Shown here piece by piece: positions 16,638-24,555 of a stretch of 64,000 nt of DNA. Position numbers and translations under genes: made by a program. The notes below the pieces were generated by a model that made no database searches, was not told the origin of the DNA, and saw nothing but the letters and a program-made list of their open reading frames with translations. This DNA comes from Roseovarius indicus (GTDB lineage Bacteria; Pseudomonadota; Alphaproteobacteria; Rhodobacterales; Rhodobacteraceae), in the NCBI RefSeq assembly GCF_008728195.1, contig NZ_CP031598.1, positions 2,170,001 to 2,234,000 on the forward strand, in the 5' to 3' direction. Within the stretch, counting starts at the first letter, position 1. Every line of letters starts with the position of its first letter.

Positions 16638-17251
16638 TGCTCTACGGCGGTCACGAAGGCGCATTAGAACTGCGCAAGCGGGCGTCGGGCGCGTTGCAGC
16701 TCGCTGGCCGCTTTCCATACAACAAGGCTGCCGTCCTTTCGGACGGTGGCCGCACCGGCAGGCCACGCAAAGAGGTCATGGCCAGCCGCGCGTTCGCCTA
16801 CCGGGTGGAGCGTCCCGAGGAGGATATTCACCTGCTGATCGGCCACAGCTATGACCGGCCCCTTGCATCGCGCGGGGCCGGGACGCTGGAACTGGCGGAC
16901 AGTGACGACGCCTTGTCCTTCGCGGCCACGATCACCGATGAAATGCAGGAGGTCAGCTATGTGCGCGACTTCCTTGCGGCGATGCGCGCGGGGCTGATCA
17001 TCGGTATCAGTCCCGGTTTCAGGATTCCACCGGAACGGGCCGAACCTAACGCGGAGAAGGTCGAGGAAGAAGATCCGGCGGAGGGCACAGCGCTAATCCG
17101 CACGATCTTCGCGGCCTTGCTCTATGAACTGAGCGTCGTAACCCGCCCGGCCTATGACGAAACTCAAATCGAGGAACGGAACTGGAAGCCCCAGCCGCAA
17201 GCGCGGGTGTTCCTGACGAACAAGACGCGGGGGGCGCTGCAATGGCGGTGA
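16637..17251 (+). CDS. HK97-type prohead protease (S78)
   Basis: A 204-residue serine protease. The catalytic His is in LLIGHSYDRP (His 70) and the Ser in IIGISPGFR (Ser 125), with the ALLYELSVVTRPAYDET block typical of the family at about 157-175. It starts at the ATG overlapping the capsid stop (TGATG). It would trim the capsid delta domain during head maturation. It lies after the capsid gene, whereas in HK97-like phages it lies before it. Confidence 0.9.
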   Translation: MLYGGHEGALELRKRASGALQLAGRFPYNKAAVLSDGGRTGRPRKEVMASRAFAYRVERPEEDIHLLIGHSYDRPLASRGAGTLELADSDDALSFAATITDEMQEVSYVRDFLAAMRAGLIIGISPGFRIPPERAEPNAEKVEEEDPAEGTALIRTIFAALLYELSVVTRPAYDETQIEERNWKPQPQARVFLTNKTRGALQWR

Positions 17252-17778
17252 CATTGAAAGAGATCGAGGAAATCCCGGCCAGCTATCCCGTGCCCCCCAG
17301 CCTTTCGATGGCCGCGATGGCGCTGAATCCAGATGCGATCTGGCAACGGCTGGAAGCCTACTGCCGAGTGCGCTGGACCGCGCGGGAAGTGGTCTGGACG
17401 GTCGAGGGGGAAGGCGCTTGGGAAGCCCCCGTGTCGCCTGCCACGCTGAACACTGTCGAGGTCTGGGAAAGCGGCACATGGGTTGAATGCACCCCGGCGG
17501 CGTCCCCATGGGGCGGCTATGAATTTCCCGGCGACGGCCCGTATCGGATCACGGCAGAGGTGGGTGGCGGCGACGTGCCTTCGGCTGTCATGGAAGCGTT
17601 CCGGCGGCTGGCCGAATACTTGGCGGACGAACCCGACCGCGCGGGCGTGTCCAGCTACAGCGTGAACATGGGCGGCGCGATCCAAGAAAGCTATGACCGC
17701 AACCCGGCATGGATGGGGCGGGCAATGGAACTGAGCGGGGCGGCGGACCTACTGCGCCCCTACAAGCGGAGGGCCTGA
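17242..17778 (+). CDS. Head-tail connector protein (gp6-like)
   Basis: A 178-residue protein. The N-terminal part is extended; the C-terminal DVPSAVMEAFRRLAEYLADEPDRAGVSSYSVNMGGAIQESYDRNPAWMGRAMELSGAADLLRPYKRRA is the pattern of the HK97 gp6-like adaptor that sits below the portal. It overlaps the protease gene by 10 bp. In a tail-less element this protein is the interface to a tail made elsewhere. Confidence 0.78.
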   Translation: MAVTLKEIEEIPASYPVPPSLSMAAMALNPDAIWQRLEAYCRVRWTAREVVWTVEGEGAWEAPVSPATLNTVEVWESGTWVECTPAASPWGGYEFPGDGPYRITAEVGGGDVPSAVMEAFRRLAEYLADEPDRAGVSSYSVNMGGAIQESYDRNPAWMGRAMELSGAADLLRPYKRRA

Positions 17779-17780
17779 GC

Positions 17781-18869
17781 ATGTGGCCATTTTCCAACTG
17801 GAACTTTAAGAAGGGCGTCCACCCTAAAGACGAGACCCGCGCCGCCGGTAGCGGCTTCACGGCGGAGATCATGTCGGCGCGCGAAAGCTACATCGCTGGG
17901 CGGCGGGGCATTGCCGAACTGTCGTCAACCGCGCAGTCGTGTATCAGCTTGTGGGAAGGCGGTCTCGGGCTGGCGGACGTGGAGGGTGCCGACCTTCTGG
18001 ATAAGCGGTCCCTGACGCTCGCCGCGCGGTCCCTCGCATTGCGGGGCGAGGCGCTATTCCTGATCCGCGAGACGGGCCTTGTCCCGTGTTCCGATTGGGA
18101 CTTGCGCACCCGAGACGGGAAGCCCACGGCCTACCGCGTGTCCGTTTCCGAGGCCGGTGGCGGGCGCACCGAGACTGCGCTGGCGGCGGAGGTGCTGCAT
18201 TTTCGTATCGGCTGCGATCCTGTCGCGCCGTGGTATGGATCGGCCCCGCTCAAGCGGTCGCAACTAACGGCGGGGCTGTTGAACGCGGTCGAGACGGCGC
18301 TTGCGGAAGTCTATGAGATAGCCCCTTTGGGCAGTCAGGTACTTCCGTTTCCCGAGTCGCCGCAAACGGACATGGAACAAATTGCGCGCGGCTTCCGGGG
18401 CGCTCACGGCAAGGTGCTGGTCAGGGAAAGCGTCAATGTGGCGGCGGCGGGCGGTCCTGCACCTGTCCAAGACTGGAAACCGCACGACCTTTCCCCGGAC
18501 CTGTCCAAGAGCATGACGCGCGAGACGCTGGCGGCGGCACGGGACGGCATCAACATGGCATTCGGCATCCTGCCGGGGCTGACGGCACCGGCCACGACCG
18601 GGCCTATGGTTCGCGAGGCGCAACGTCACCTTGCCCAATGGGTGTTACAACCGATTGCAGCCATGATCGCGGAGGAAGCCTCAGACAAATTACAGCAAGC
18701 CGTAAATCTGGATTGCATGAGGCCGCTACAGGCGTTCGATGCTGGCGGACGGGCGCGGGCGGCGGCGCAGATTGTGCAGACGTTGGCCTTGGCGAAAGAA
18801 GCGGGCGTCGATCCGGCGCAGGCGCTCAAGCTTGTGGATTGGGGGGATGAGCGTGGCGGGGCGGCGTAA
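17781..18869 (+). CDS. Phage portal protein
   Basis: A 362-residue HK97-family portal, slightly short. Landmarks: LSSTAQSCISLWEGGL near residue 50, LALRGEALFLIRE, HFRIGCDPVAPWYGSAPL (about 138-155), the stem region and RDGINMAFGILPGL with TTGPMVREAQRHLAQWVLQPIAAMI. Twelve copies form the ring through which DNA enters the head. It begins 3 bp after the connector gene and is last in the head module, while in most HK97-like phages it directly follows terminase. Confidence 0.88.
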   Translation: MWPFSNWNFKKGVHPKDETRAAGSGFTAEIMSARESYIAGRRGIAELSSTAQSCISLWEGGLGLADVEGADLLDKRSLTLAARSLALRGEALFLIRETGLVPCSDWDLRTRDGKPTAYRVSVSEAGGGRTETALAAEVLHFRIGCDPVAPWYGSAPLKRSQLTAGLLNAVETALAEVYEIAPLGSQVLPFPESPQTDMEQIARGFRGAHGKVLVRESVNVAAAGGPAPVQDWKPHDLSPDLSKSMTRETLAAARDGINMAFGILPGLTAPATTGPMVREAQRHLAQWVLQPIAAMIAEEASDKLQQAVNLDCMRPLQAFDAGGRARAAAQIVQTLALAKEAGVDPAQALKLVDWGDERGGAA

Positions 18870-19378
18870 TGCTGAAGATGAGTCCCGCCGCGATGAAGGC
18901 GAAGCGCAAGGCCGATCGCCGTGAGCGCGATCGGCTGCGTGGGCGTCTCAGACAGCAACGGTTTGAGGCGCTAGCCGATGAACTGGCCCGCGTCATCAAG
19001 CTCGCCTTCGCTGCGGGTGACACCGGCTCGCTCTTTGGAATGGAAGGGCCATTGCGGGCGGGCATCCGTTCGGACCTTTGCCTTGCGGGATGGCAATGGG
19101 AGACCGCCGACCTTTTGGCCCGTGACTTGCTGACCGAGGCGTTCAAGCGGGCGCGGGCAGTGCGCCCGACCTGGTATGAGGGCCAACCGGACTGGGTGAT
19201 ACACGAGGGCCTGCTGATCGAAAGGGAGCGATGCGTCAAATGCGGAAAACAACTTCCAGATGGGCACAAGAAGTATTGCAGCAATCTCTGCGCAGACGCG
19301 CATCATCACCAGATAGCGGAGCTTCGGAAGGGCAGCGAGGATGTAGTGGTAAAGATCGCGACCAAGAACATGACATGA
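18869..19378 (+). CDS. Unknown protein with C-terminal zinc knuckle
   Basis: A 169-residue protein overlapping the portal stop by one base. The N-terminal 40 residues are very basic (KRKADRRERDRLRGRLRQQR), the middle is helical, and the end carries a CX2C-X11-CX3C zinc knuckle (CVKCG...YCSNLC, about 123-142). The same knuckle type is repeated four times in the next gene. No family name is assigned. A nucleic-acid or capsid-binding role is possible but not shown. Confidence 0.6.
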   Translation: MLKMSPAAMKAKRKADRRERDRLRGRLRQQRFEALADELARVIKLAFAAGDTGSLFGMEGPLRAGIRSDLCLAGWQWETADLLARDLLTEAFKRARAVRPTWYEGQPDWVIHEGLLIERERCVKCGKQLPDGHKKYCSNLCADAHHHQIAELRKGSEDVVVKIATKNMT

Positions 19379-19854
19379 GGGCGCTCTGCGTCGTCTGCGG
19401 CGCGGACATGTGGCCCTGCCGGCCGAATAAAATGTTCTGTAGTGCCGCCTGCATCGAGACCGACCGGCGGCAAACCGAAACAACTGCGCGAATCGAGGAA
19501 CTGGCAAAGCGTAAATGCCTGCGTTGCGGCGCACCTATTCCGCTGACGGCAACCCGGCGGCGTAGGTATTGCTCAACAGCTTGCGAGCCGCCGCCCTATT
19601 ACGCGGGCAGCCGGGAATGCGCATGGTGCGGGCAAGAATTTCGGGCGGTGGGCAAAGATCAGCGGTGTTGTTCGATTAGCTGCGGTGCGAAGTCGAGGCG
19701 GCGCGCCGAATCGCGCCCGTGCAAAGTCTGCGGGATCGAGATCGAGACCCCCTTGCCGGAACAGATATATTGTTCGCCGCGATGCAACCAACGGGCCTAC
19801 CGCGAAAGGAAGCGCCGCGCGCGTGCGGGCCTATCTGGGGAATTCCCCAGATAG
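19375..19854 (+). CDS. Four-zinc-knuckle protein, last gene of the element
   Basis: A 159-residue protein from the ATG that overlaps the previous stop (ATGA). It consists almost wholly of four knuckles of the form CX2C-X13/14-CX3C, at residues 5-26, 48-70, 82-103 and 116-137, each with a Tyr/Phe/Cys-Cys-Ser before the second pair, and ends in a basic tail (RERKRRARA). These look like tandem treble-clef/zinc-ribbon modules for binding nucleic acid or protein. The stop codon lies in a perfect palindrome. Function unknown. Confidence 0.65.
   Translation: MRALCVVCGADMWPCRPNKMFCSAACIETDRRQTETTARIEELAKRKCLRCGAPIPLTATRRRRYCSTACEPPPYYAGSRECAWCGQEFRAVGKDQRCCSISCGAKSRRRAESRPCKVCGIEIETPLPEQIYCSPRCNQRAYRERKRRARAGLSGEFPR
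19831..19854. terminator. Perfect 24-nt palindrome at the end of the element operon
   Basis: The arms CTATCTGGGGAA and TTCCCCAGATAG are adjacent with no loop; the last bases TAG are the stop codon of the zinc-knuckle gene. It may end the late operon as a cruciform or hairpin, or be a protein site. There is no T-run. Confidence 0.6.
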
Positions 19855-20031
19855 CGGCGAGGCGGTCATCGTGGTCGGGTGCCTTCGCAAGTTGGGAGAG
19901 CACATTCTGCCCCGCGCACCGCCAACTTGGCGGAGGGGGGGGTGAGGTGCATTTTCGAGATGGCATGTCGGATGGCACAAAGGCCCGAGCGCCCTTGAAA
20001 TTATCCAGTAAAAACATGCGTTTGATGGATA

Positions 20032-20048
20032 AAGTGGCAGCCCGTAGG
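20032..20048. repeat. Right attachment site within tRNA-Glu
   Basis: AAGTGGCAGCCCGTAGG, the same 17 bp as 9505-9521. Fourteen bases belong to the 3' end of the tRNA-Glu gene including CCA, so integration leaves the tRNA intact. Confidence 0.88.
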
Positions 20049-20109
20049 GGAATCGAACCCCTCTTTCCAGGTTGAAAACCTGGCGTCCTAACCGATAGAC
20101 GAACGGGCC
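20035..20109 (-). tRNA. tRNA-Glu (anticodon TTC)
   Basis: A 75-nt cloverleaf read on the minus strand. It has the 5' arm GGCCCGT paired with ACGGGCT, D-arm with GGTTAGGAC, anticodon stem CCAGG/CCTGG around TTTTCAA giving anticodon TTC, T-arm AGGGGTTCGATTCCCCT, and an encoded CCA. Its 3' end is the integration site of the satellite-like element; the mature tRNA sequence is preserved. Confidence 0.96.
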
Positions 20110-20322
20110 ATGCCTTGGCGTGAGGCGTTTCCTATGAAAAAGCCGGACCCTGCGCAAGAGGCAAAATGCAAAATTTTCGCTCGGCGGCGACTTGTTTCAA
20201 TCCCGGCTCGGGGAACGTGGGGTCAGGTTTTGCCGGCCCGGCGTTAAAGCCTGGTGAATCGCGCGTTCGCGGTGGGTTGGCGGCACGGGCATGGTGCTCT
20301 GGCGCGACGAATCGCGGCGCGG

Positions 20323-22065
20323 TCAGCCGGTGCGGGCGGCGTCTTCGAGGCGAAGCTGCACGGTCTGCCGGCCGCCCCAGGTGTTGAGGTCGAGCCGCCC
20401 GGCGAGATGGAAGCGCGCGCCGCCATGCGCTTCCAGCGTGGCGCCGATCTCGGTGTCGTAGGCGCCGAAGGCGATGGCGTCGAGCTTGGGGCCCATGCCG
20501 TCGCCGAAGCGCAGCTTGAGGTGGTTGGCGCCCACCCGCTTGGCAAAGCCGATCTGCATGTCGGGAAAGGCATAGCGCGGGCCGGGGGCGCCCGCGCCGA
20601 AGGGGCCGGCGGTTTCGATCTGGTTGACCAGTTCGGGCGTGGCGGCCCCCGGCATCAGGATTCCGTCGAGAGCGAGGTCGCGGGGGCCGGCGGTGCCGGC
20701 GCCCTGACGTTCGAGCAGCTCGGAGAGGCGTTCCATCGCTGCTTCCAGCTTATCGCGGGCCACGGTGAGCCCTGCGGCCATTCGGTGGCCGCCGCCCTTG
20801 ATGAGGAGGCCTTCCGCCGCCAGACGGTGGATTGCCGCGCCGAGGTCGACGCCCGAGACGGAGCGGCCGGAGCCCTTGCCCTCGTCGCCTTCGAAACCGA
20901 TGACGATGGCGGGGCGGTTGGTGGCTTCCTTGAGGCGGGAGGCGACGATGCCGACGACGCCCGGGTGCCAGCCGTCTTTCGCGGCCCAGACCAGCGGCGC
21001 GTCGAGCCCGCGCGCCTCGGCCTGTTCGAGGGCGGCGTCGCGCACGGCGGTCTCGATCTCGCGCCGCTCGGTGTTGAGCTGGTCGAGGCGGTCGGCCATG
21101 GCCTGCGCCTCGTGCGGGTTGTCGCAGGCCAGAAGGCGCGCGCCTAGGTCGGCCTTGCCGATCCGGCCACCGGCGTTGACGCGGGGGCCCAGCACGAAGC
21201 CCAGGTGATAGGAGGTGGGCGCGCTGTCGAGGCGGGAGACGTCGGAGAGCGCCACGAGGCCGGGGCGGTGGCGGCCAGCCATGACCTTGAGGCCCTGCTG
21301 CACGAAGGCGCGGTTCACGCCCTTGAGGGGGGCCACGTCGGCCACGGTGGCCAGCGCCACGAGGTCGAGCATGGCCATCAGGTCGGGGCCTTTCTGGCCG
21401 GCCTCGCGCAGTTGGCGGCCTGCCTCGACCAACATCAGGAAGACGACGGCGGCGGCGCAGAGATGGCCGAGGTCGCCCGGTTCGTCCTGCCGGTTGGGGT
21501 TCACCACGGCGGTTGCGTCGGGGAGGGTTTCGCCGCCCAGGTGGTGGTCGAGGATGATGACGTCGGCGCCCTTGGCCGCGGCGACGGCATCGTGGCTGAG
21601 CGTGCCGCAGTCGACGCAGACGATGAGGTCGTGATTGGCGGCAAGCTCGGCCATGGCGGGCTCGTTGGGGCCATAGCCCTCGTCGATGCGGTCGGGGATG
21701 TAGAGGGTGGCCTGCAGGCCCATCTGGCGCAGCCAGTCGATCAGCAGCGCGGCGGAGGCGCCGCCGTCGACGTCATAGTCGGCGAAGATGGCGATCTTGC
21801 CCTTGCGCCGGACCTCGTCGAGGAAACGGGCCGCGGCGGTCTCCATGTCCTTGAGGCGGCGCGGGTCGGGGAGGAGGTCGCGGAGCTTCGGTTCGAGATA
21901 GCCTGCGGCCTCTTCCGGGGCGACGCCCAGCCGGGCGAGGGTCTGGCAGATCGGGCGGGGCAGGGCGGCAGACTGCATCAGCGCCTCGGCCAGCCGGTCG
22001 GTCTCGGACGAGGGGCCGACCCAGCGGCGGCCGGTTAGGGAGCTTTCGACGCCGAGGAAGCTCAT
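20323..22065 (-). CDS. recJ: Single-stranded-DNA-specific exonuclease RecJ
   Basis: A 580-residue DHH-family 5'-3' exonuclease. The N-terminal phosphoesterase motifs are IAIFADYDVDGGASAALL, VCVDCGT and VIILDHHL; NAGGRIGKADLGARLL and the DHHA1 GKGSGRSVSG and GGGHRMAAG blocks follow, then the OB-like C-terminus. It degrades single strands in recombination and mismatch repair. The ATG at 22065 overlaps the stop of an upstream 49-codon fragment (ATGA). The usual neighbour order hom-glpX-recJ is kept apart from that fragment. Confidence 0.95.
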   Translation of the reverse strand: MSFLGVESSLTGRRWVGPSSETDRLAEALMQSAALPRPICQTLARLGVAPEEAAGYLEPKLRDLLPDPRRLKDMETAAARFLDEVRRKGKIAIFADYDVDGGASAALLIDWLRQMGLQATLYIPDRIDEGYGPNEPAMAELAANHDLIVCVDCGTLSHDAVAAAKGADVIILDHHLGGETLPDATAVVNPNRQDEPGDLGHLCAAAVVFLMLVEAGRQLREAGQKGPDLMAMLDLVALATVADVAPLKGVNRAFVQQGLKVMAGRHRPGLVALSDVSRLDSAPTSYHLGFVLGPRVNAGGRIGKADLGARLLACDNPHEAQAMADRLDQLNTERREIETAVRDAALEQAEARGLDAPLVWAAKDGWHPGVVGIVASRLKEATNRPAIVIGFEGDEGKGSGRSVSGVDLGAAIHRLAAEGLLIKGGGHRMAAGLTVARDKLEAAMERLSELLERQGAGTAGPRDLALDGILMPGAATPELVNQIETAGPFGAGAPGPRYAFPDMQIGFAKRVGANHLKLRFGDGMGPKLDAIAFGAYDTEIGATLEAHGGARFHLAGRLDLNTWGGRQTVQLRLEDAARTG

Positions 22066-22211
22066 GCGTGGCCTTGCAGGATGTCGCAAGCGGCGCGCCA
22101 CGCGGTGAGCAGCGCGCCGGCGGTGTCTTCGGCGGCGGGGGCGGTGCGCTCGCCCCACGCCGCGTTGTCGAACCCCGTCTGGATATCGATCAGGATCAGT
22201 GCCGCCGGCAT
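22062..22211 (-). pseudogene. N-terminal remnant of an isochorismatase-like cysteine hydrolase
   Basis: A 49-codon ORF between glpX and recJ, starting 8 bp after glpX. Residues 1-43 (PAALILIDIQTGFDNAAWGERTA...ALLTAWRAA) match the start of isochorismatase-family hydrolases, with the catalytic Asp in LIDIQ. The rest of the roughly 180-200-residue enzyme is missing; the frame ends CDILQGHA at a TGA that overlaps the recJ ATG. A deletion apparently removed the body of the gene and left the start coupled to recJ translation. Confidence 0.7.
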
Positions 22212-22218
22212 GGCCCGG

Positions 22219-23181
22219 TCAAAGCGGGTGGCGGCAGGTCATCCGGCGGCGTTCCCCGGTCCTGGACCTGAGCAGCAGGGTTTCGGTCTCGATGCTGTCG
22301 CCGCGCGGCTTGAGGCCAGCGACGAGCGAGCCGGTGGTCACGCCGGTGGCGGCGAAGATCACGTCGGCGGTGACCATTTCATCGCGGGAATAGACGCGGT
22401 CGAGATCGGTGATCCCGGCCTTTGCGGCGCGGCCCTTTTCATCGTCGTTGCGGAAGAGGAGCCGGCCCCAGATCTGGCCGCCGAGGCATTTGAGGGCGCC
22501 CGCCGCCAGCACGCCCTCGGGCGCGCCGCCCGAACCCATGTACATGTCGATGCCGGTGGTTTCCGGATCGGTGCAGTGCATCACGCCCGCCACGTCGCCA
22601 TCGCCGATCAGGTAGACCGAGGCGCCGACTTCGCGGAGCTCGGCGATGGCATCCTGGTGGCGGGGGCGTTCGAGCACGCAGACGGTGATGTCTCCGGGGG
22701 CGCAGCCCTTGGCCTTTGCCAGCGCCTCGACCCGTTCCCGAGGGCTCATGTCGAGCGAGACGACGTCCTTGGGGTAGCCGGGGCCGACGGCGAGCTTGTC
22801 CATGTAGACATCCGGTGCGTGCAGCATGGTGCCGCGCGGGGCCATCGAGATGACGGTCAGCGCGTTGGGCATGGCCTTGGCGGTGATGGTGGTGCCTTCG
22901 AGCGGGTCGAGCGCGATGTCGACGCCGGGGCCGTTGCCGGTGCCCACTTCCTCGCCGATATAGAGCATCGGCGCCTCGTCGCGTTCGCCTTCGCCGATCA
23001 CCACGACGCCGGCGATGTCGAGCTTGCCCAGCTCCTCGCGCATGGCGTTGACGGCGGCCTGGTCGGCGGCTTTCTCGTCACCGCGGCCGATGAGCGGGCG
23101 GCAGGCCAGCGCGGCCTGTTCCGAAACCCGGGCGAGGGCGAGCGACAGGATGGTGTCGTCGAATTGCGCAGCGTCGGACAT
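22219..23181 (-). CDS. glpX: Class II fructose-1,6-bisphosphatase GlpX
   Basis: A 320-residue phosphatase from the ATG at 23181, preceded by AAGGAG. Motifs: GRGDEKAADQAAVNAMR, GEGERDEAPMLYIGEE (metal site), DPLEGTT (about 82-88) and GSGGAPEGVLAAGALKCLGG. It hydrolyses fructose-1,6-bisphosphate in gluconeogenesis. It lies downstream of hom on the same strand, 87 bp away. Confidence 0.94.
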   Translation of the reverse strand: MSDAAQFDDTILSLALARVSEQAALACRPLIGRGDEKAADQAAVNAMREELGKLDIAGVVVIGEGERDEAPMLYIGEEVGTGNGPGVDIALDPLEGTTITAKAMPNALTVISMAPRGTMLHAPDVYMDKLAVGPGYPKDVVSLDMSPRERVEALAKAKGCAPGDITVCVLERPRHQDAIAELREVGASVYLIGDGDVAGVMHCTDPETTGIDMYMGSGGAPEGVLAAGALKCLGGQIWGRLLFRNDDEKGRAAKAGITDLDRVYSRDEMVTADVIFAATGVTTGSLVAGLKPRGDSIETETLLLRSRTGERRRMTCRHPL

Positions 23182-23268
23182 GAAAACTCCTTGAGAAAAT
23201 TGGCCGGACGGGTCGGCCAACAGCATTAGCGACGGGGTGACGCCGGCACAAGAGCCGGAGCGCCGCCC

Positions 23269-24555
23269 CTAGACGGATTCGATGCGCAGGGCGACGGGCT
23301 GATGCGCGATGACGTCGAGCCGGCTCATGGCGTCGAGCGCCTCGTCGAGGGCGCTGCGGGTGGTGCGGTGGGTGACGATCAGCACGGGGGCGGTGTTGTC
23401 CTTGTGCTTGGTCTGGCGCATCCGGTCGATCGAGATGCCGGCATTGCCGAGCGCGGTCGCCACCTTGGCGAGCGCGCCGGGTTTGTCGTCGAGCGCCATG
23501 CGCAGATAATAGGGCGCGGGCGTCGCCGTCTTGGCCGGGGTGGCCTCGGTCAGCATCGCGGCGGGCACGCCGAAGGTGGTGCAGCGGAAGCCGCGGGCGA
23601 TGTCGATGACGTCGCCCATCACCGCGCTGGCGGTGGGGCCCTCGCCCGCGCCGGGGCCGCGCAGGACGATCTGCTGCACCTGGTCGCCTTCGAGCACCAC
23701 CATGTTGGTGCCGCCCTCGAGCTGGCCCAGCGGGCTGCGCTTGGGCACGAGACAGGGCGACATGCGCTGTTCCAGCCCGCGGCCGGTCATCTGGGCGACG
23801 CCCAGAAGCTTGATGCGGTAGCCGAGGTCGTCGGCATGGCGGATATCGGTGATGGTGACACGTTCGATGCCTTCCAGCTCGACCGCGTCGAAATTGACCT
23901 GCGCGCCGAAGGCGATGGCCGACAGCAGCGCCAGCTTGTGACCGGCGTCGATCCCGCCCACGTCGAGCGTCGGATCGGCCTCGAGAAAGCCCAGCTTGTC
24001 GGCCTCTTCGAAGACCTCGTCATAGGGCAGCCCGCCAGATTGCATCCGGGTCAGGATGTAGTTGCAGGTGCCGTTCATCACGCCCATGACGCGGGTGATC
24101 TCGTTGCCGGCCAGTCCCTCGGTCAGCGACTTCACGACGGGGATGCCACCCGCGACGGCCGCTTCGAAGCGCAGCACGGCGCCGTTCGCCTCGGCCATTT
24201 CCGCCAGCGCCTGCCCGTGATGGGCGAGCATGGCCTTGTTGGCGGTGACCACGTCCTTGCCCGCGGACAGCGCGGCTTCGGTGGCGGCCTTGGCCGGGCC
24301 GTCGCTGCCGCCCATCAGTTCGACGAAAAGGTCGACATCGTCGCGGGAGGCCAGCGCCACGGGGTCGTCTTCCCAGGCGTAATCGGAGAGGTTCACGCCC
24401 CGGTCCTTGTCGCGGGTGCGGGCCGAGACGGCGGAGATGGTCACCGGGCGGCCTGCGCGGGCCTCGATCAGCTTGGCCTTCTGGCGGACGATCTTGACGA
24501 CACCGGTGCCGACGGTGCCAAGCCCGGCGATGCCAAGGCGCAGGGGAGTGGTCAT
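23269..24555 (-). CDS. hom: Homoserine dehydrogenase
   Basis: A 428-residue enzyme from the ATG at 24555. The N-terminal NAD(P) motif is LGIAGLGTVGTGVV, the catalytic domain has NGTCNYILTRM, EADPTLDVGGIDAGHKLALL (with the catalytic Lys), and a C-terminal ACT regulatory domain starts near residue 345 (YYLRMALDDKPGALAKVATAL). It reduces aspartate semialdehyde to homoserine for Thr/Met synthesis; the ACT domain suggests feedback by threonine. Confidence 0.95.
   Translation of the reverse strand: MTTPLRLGIAGLGTVGTGVVKIVRQKAKLIEARAGRPVTISAVSARTRDKDRGVNLSDYAWEDDPVALASRDDVDLFVELMGGSDGPAKAATEAALSAGKDVVTANKAMLAHHGQALAEMAEANGAVLRFEAAVAGGIPVVKSLTEGLAGNEITRVMGVMNGTCNYILTRMQSGGLPYDEVFEEADKLGFLEADPTLDVGGIDAGHKLALLSAIAFGAQVNFDAVELEGIERVTITDIRHADDLGYRIKLLGVAQMTGRGLEQRMSPCLVPKRSPLGQLEGGTNMVVLEGDQVQQIVLRGPGAGEGPTASAVMGDVIDIARGFRCTTFGVPAAMLTEATPAKTATPAPYYLRMALDDKPGALAKVATALGNAGISIDRMRQTKHKDNTAPVLIVTHRTTRSALDEALDAMSRLDVIAHQPVALRIESV

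Larger units (their letters stand above)
9505..20048. mobile_element. Integrated capsid-forming satellite-like element (cf-PICI-like) in tRNA-Glu
   Basis: A 10.5-kb insertion bounded by an identical 17-bp direct repeat (9505-9521 and 20032-20048), the right copy being the 3' end of tRNA-Glu. It carries a P4-type integrase, AlpA regulator, four small early genes, terminase large subunit, HNH nuclease, HK97 major capsid, prohead protease, connector and portal, and two zinc-knuckle proteins. No tail, lysis, primase or replication genes are present. All genes are on the plus strand, intact, and most overlap by 1-10 bp, which argues against a decaying prophage. Head genes without tail genes is the hallmark of capsid-forming phage-inducible chromosomal islands, which borrow helper-phage tails. 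The portal-last order and missing TerS are unlike known examples. Confidence 0.8.

Noticed and set aside
9505..20048. The element as a gene transfer agent cluster
   Set aside because: GTA clusters have tail genes and no integrase or att duplication; this element has int and att and lacks tails.
9505..20048. The element as a simple prophage remnant
   Set aside because: Genes are intact and coupled, both att sites are present and no truncated tail or lysis genes are seen, though a clean deletion cannot be ruled out.
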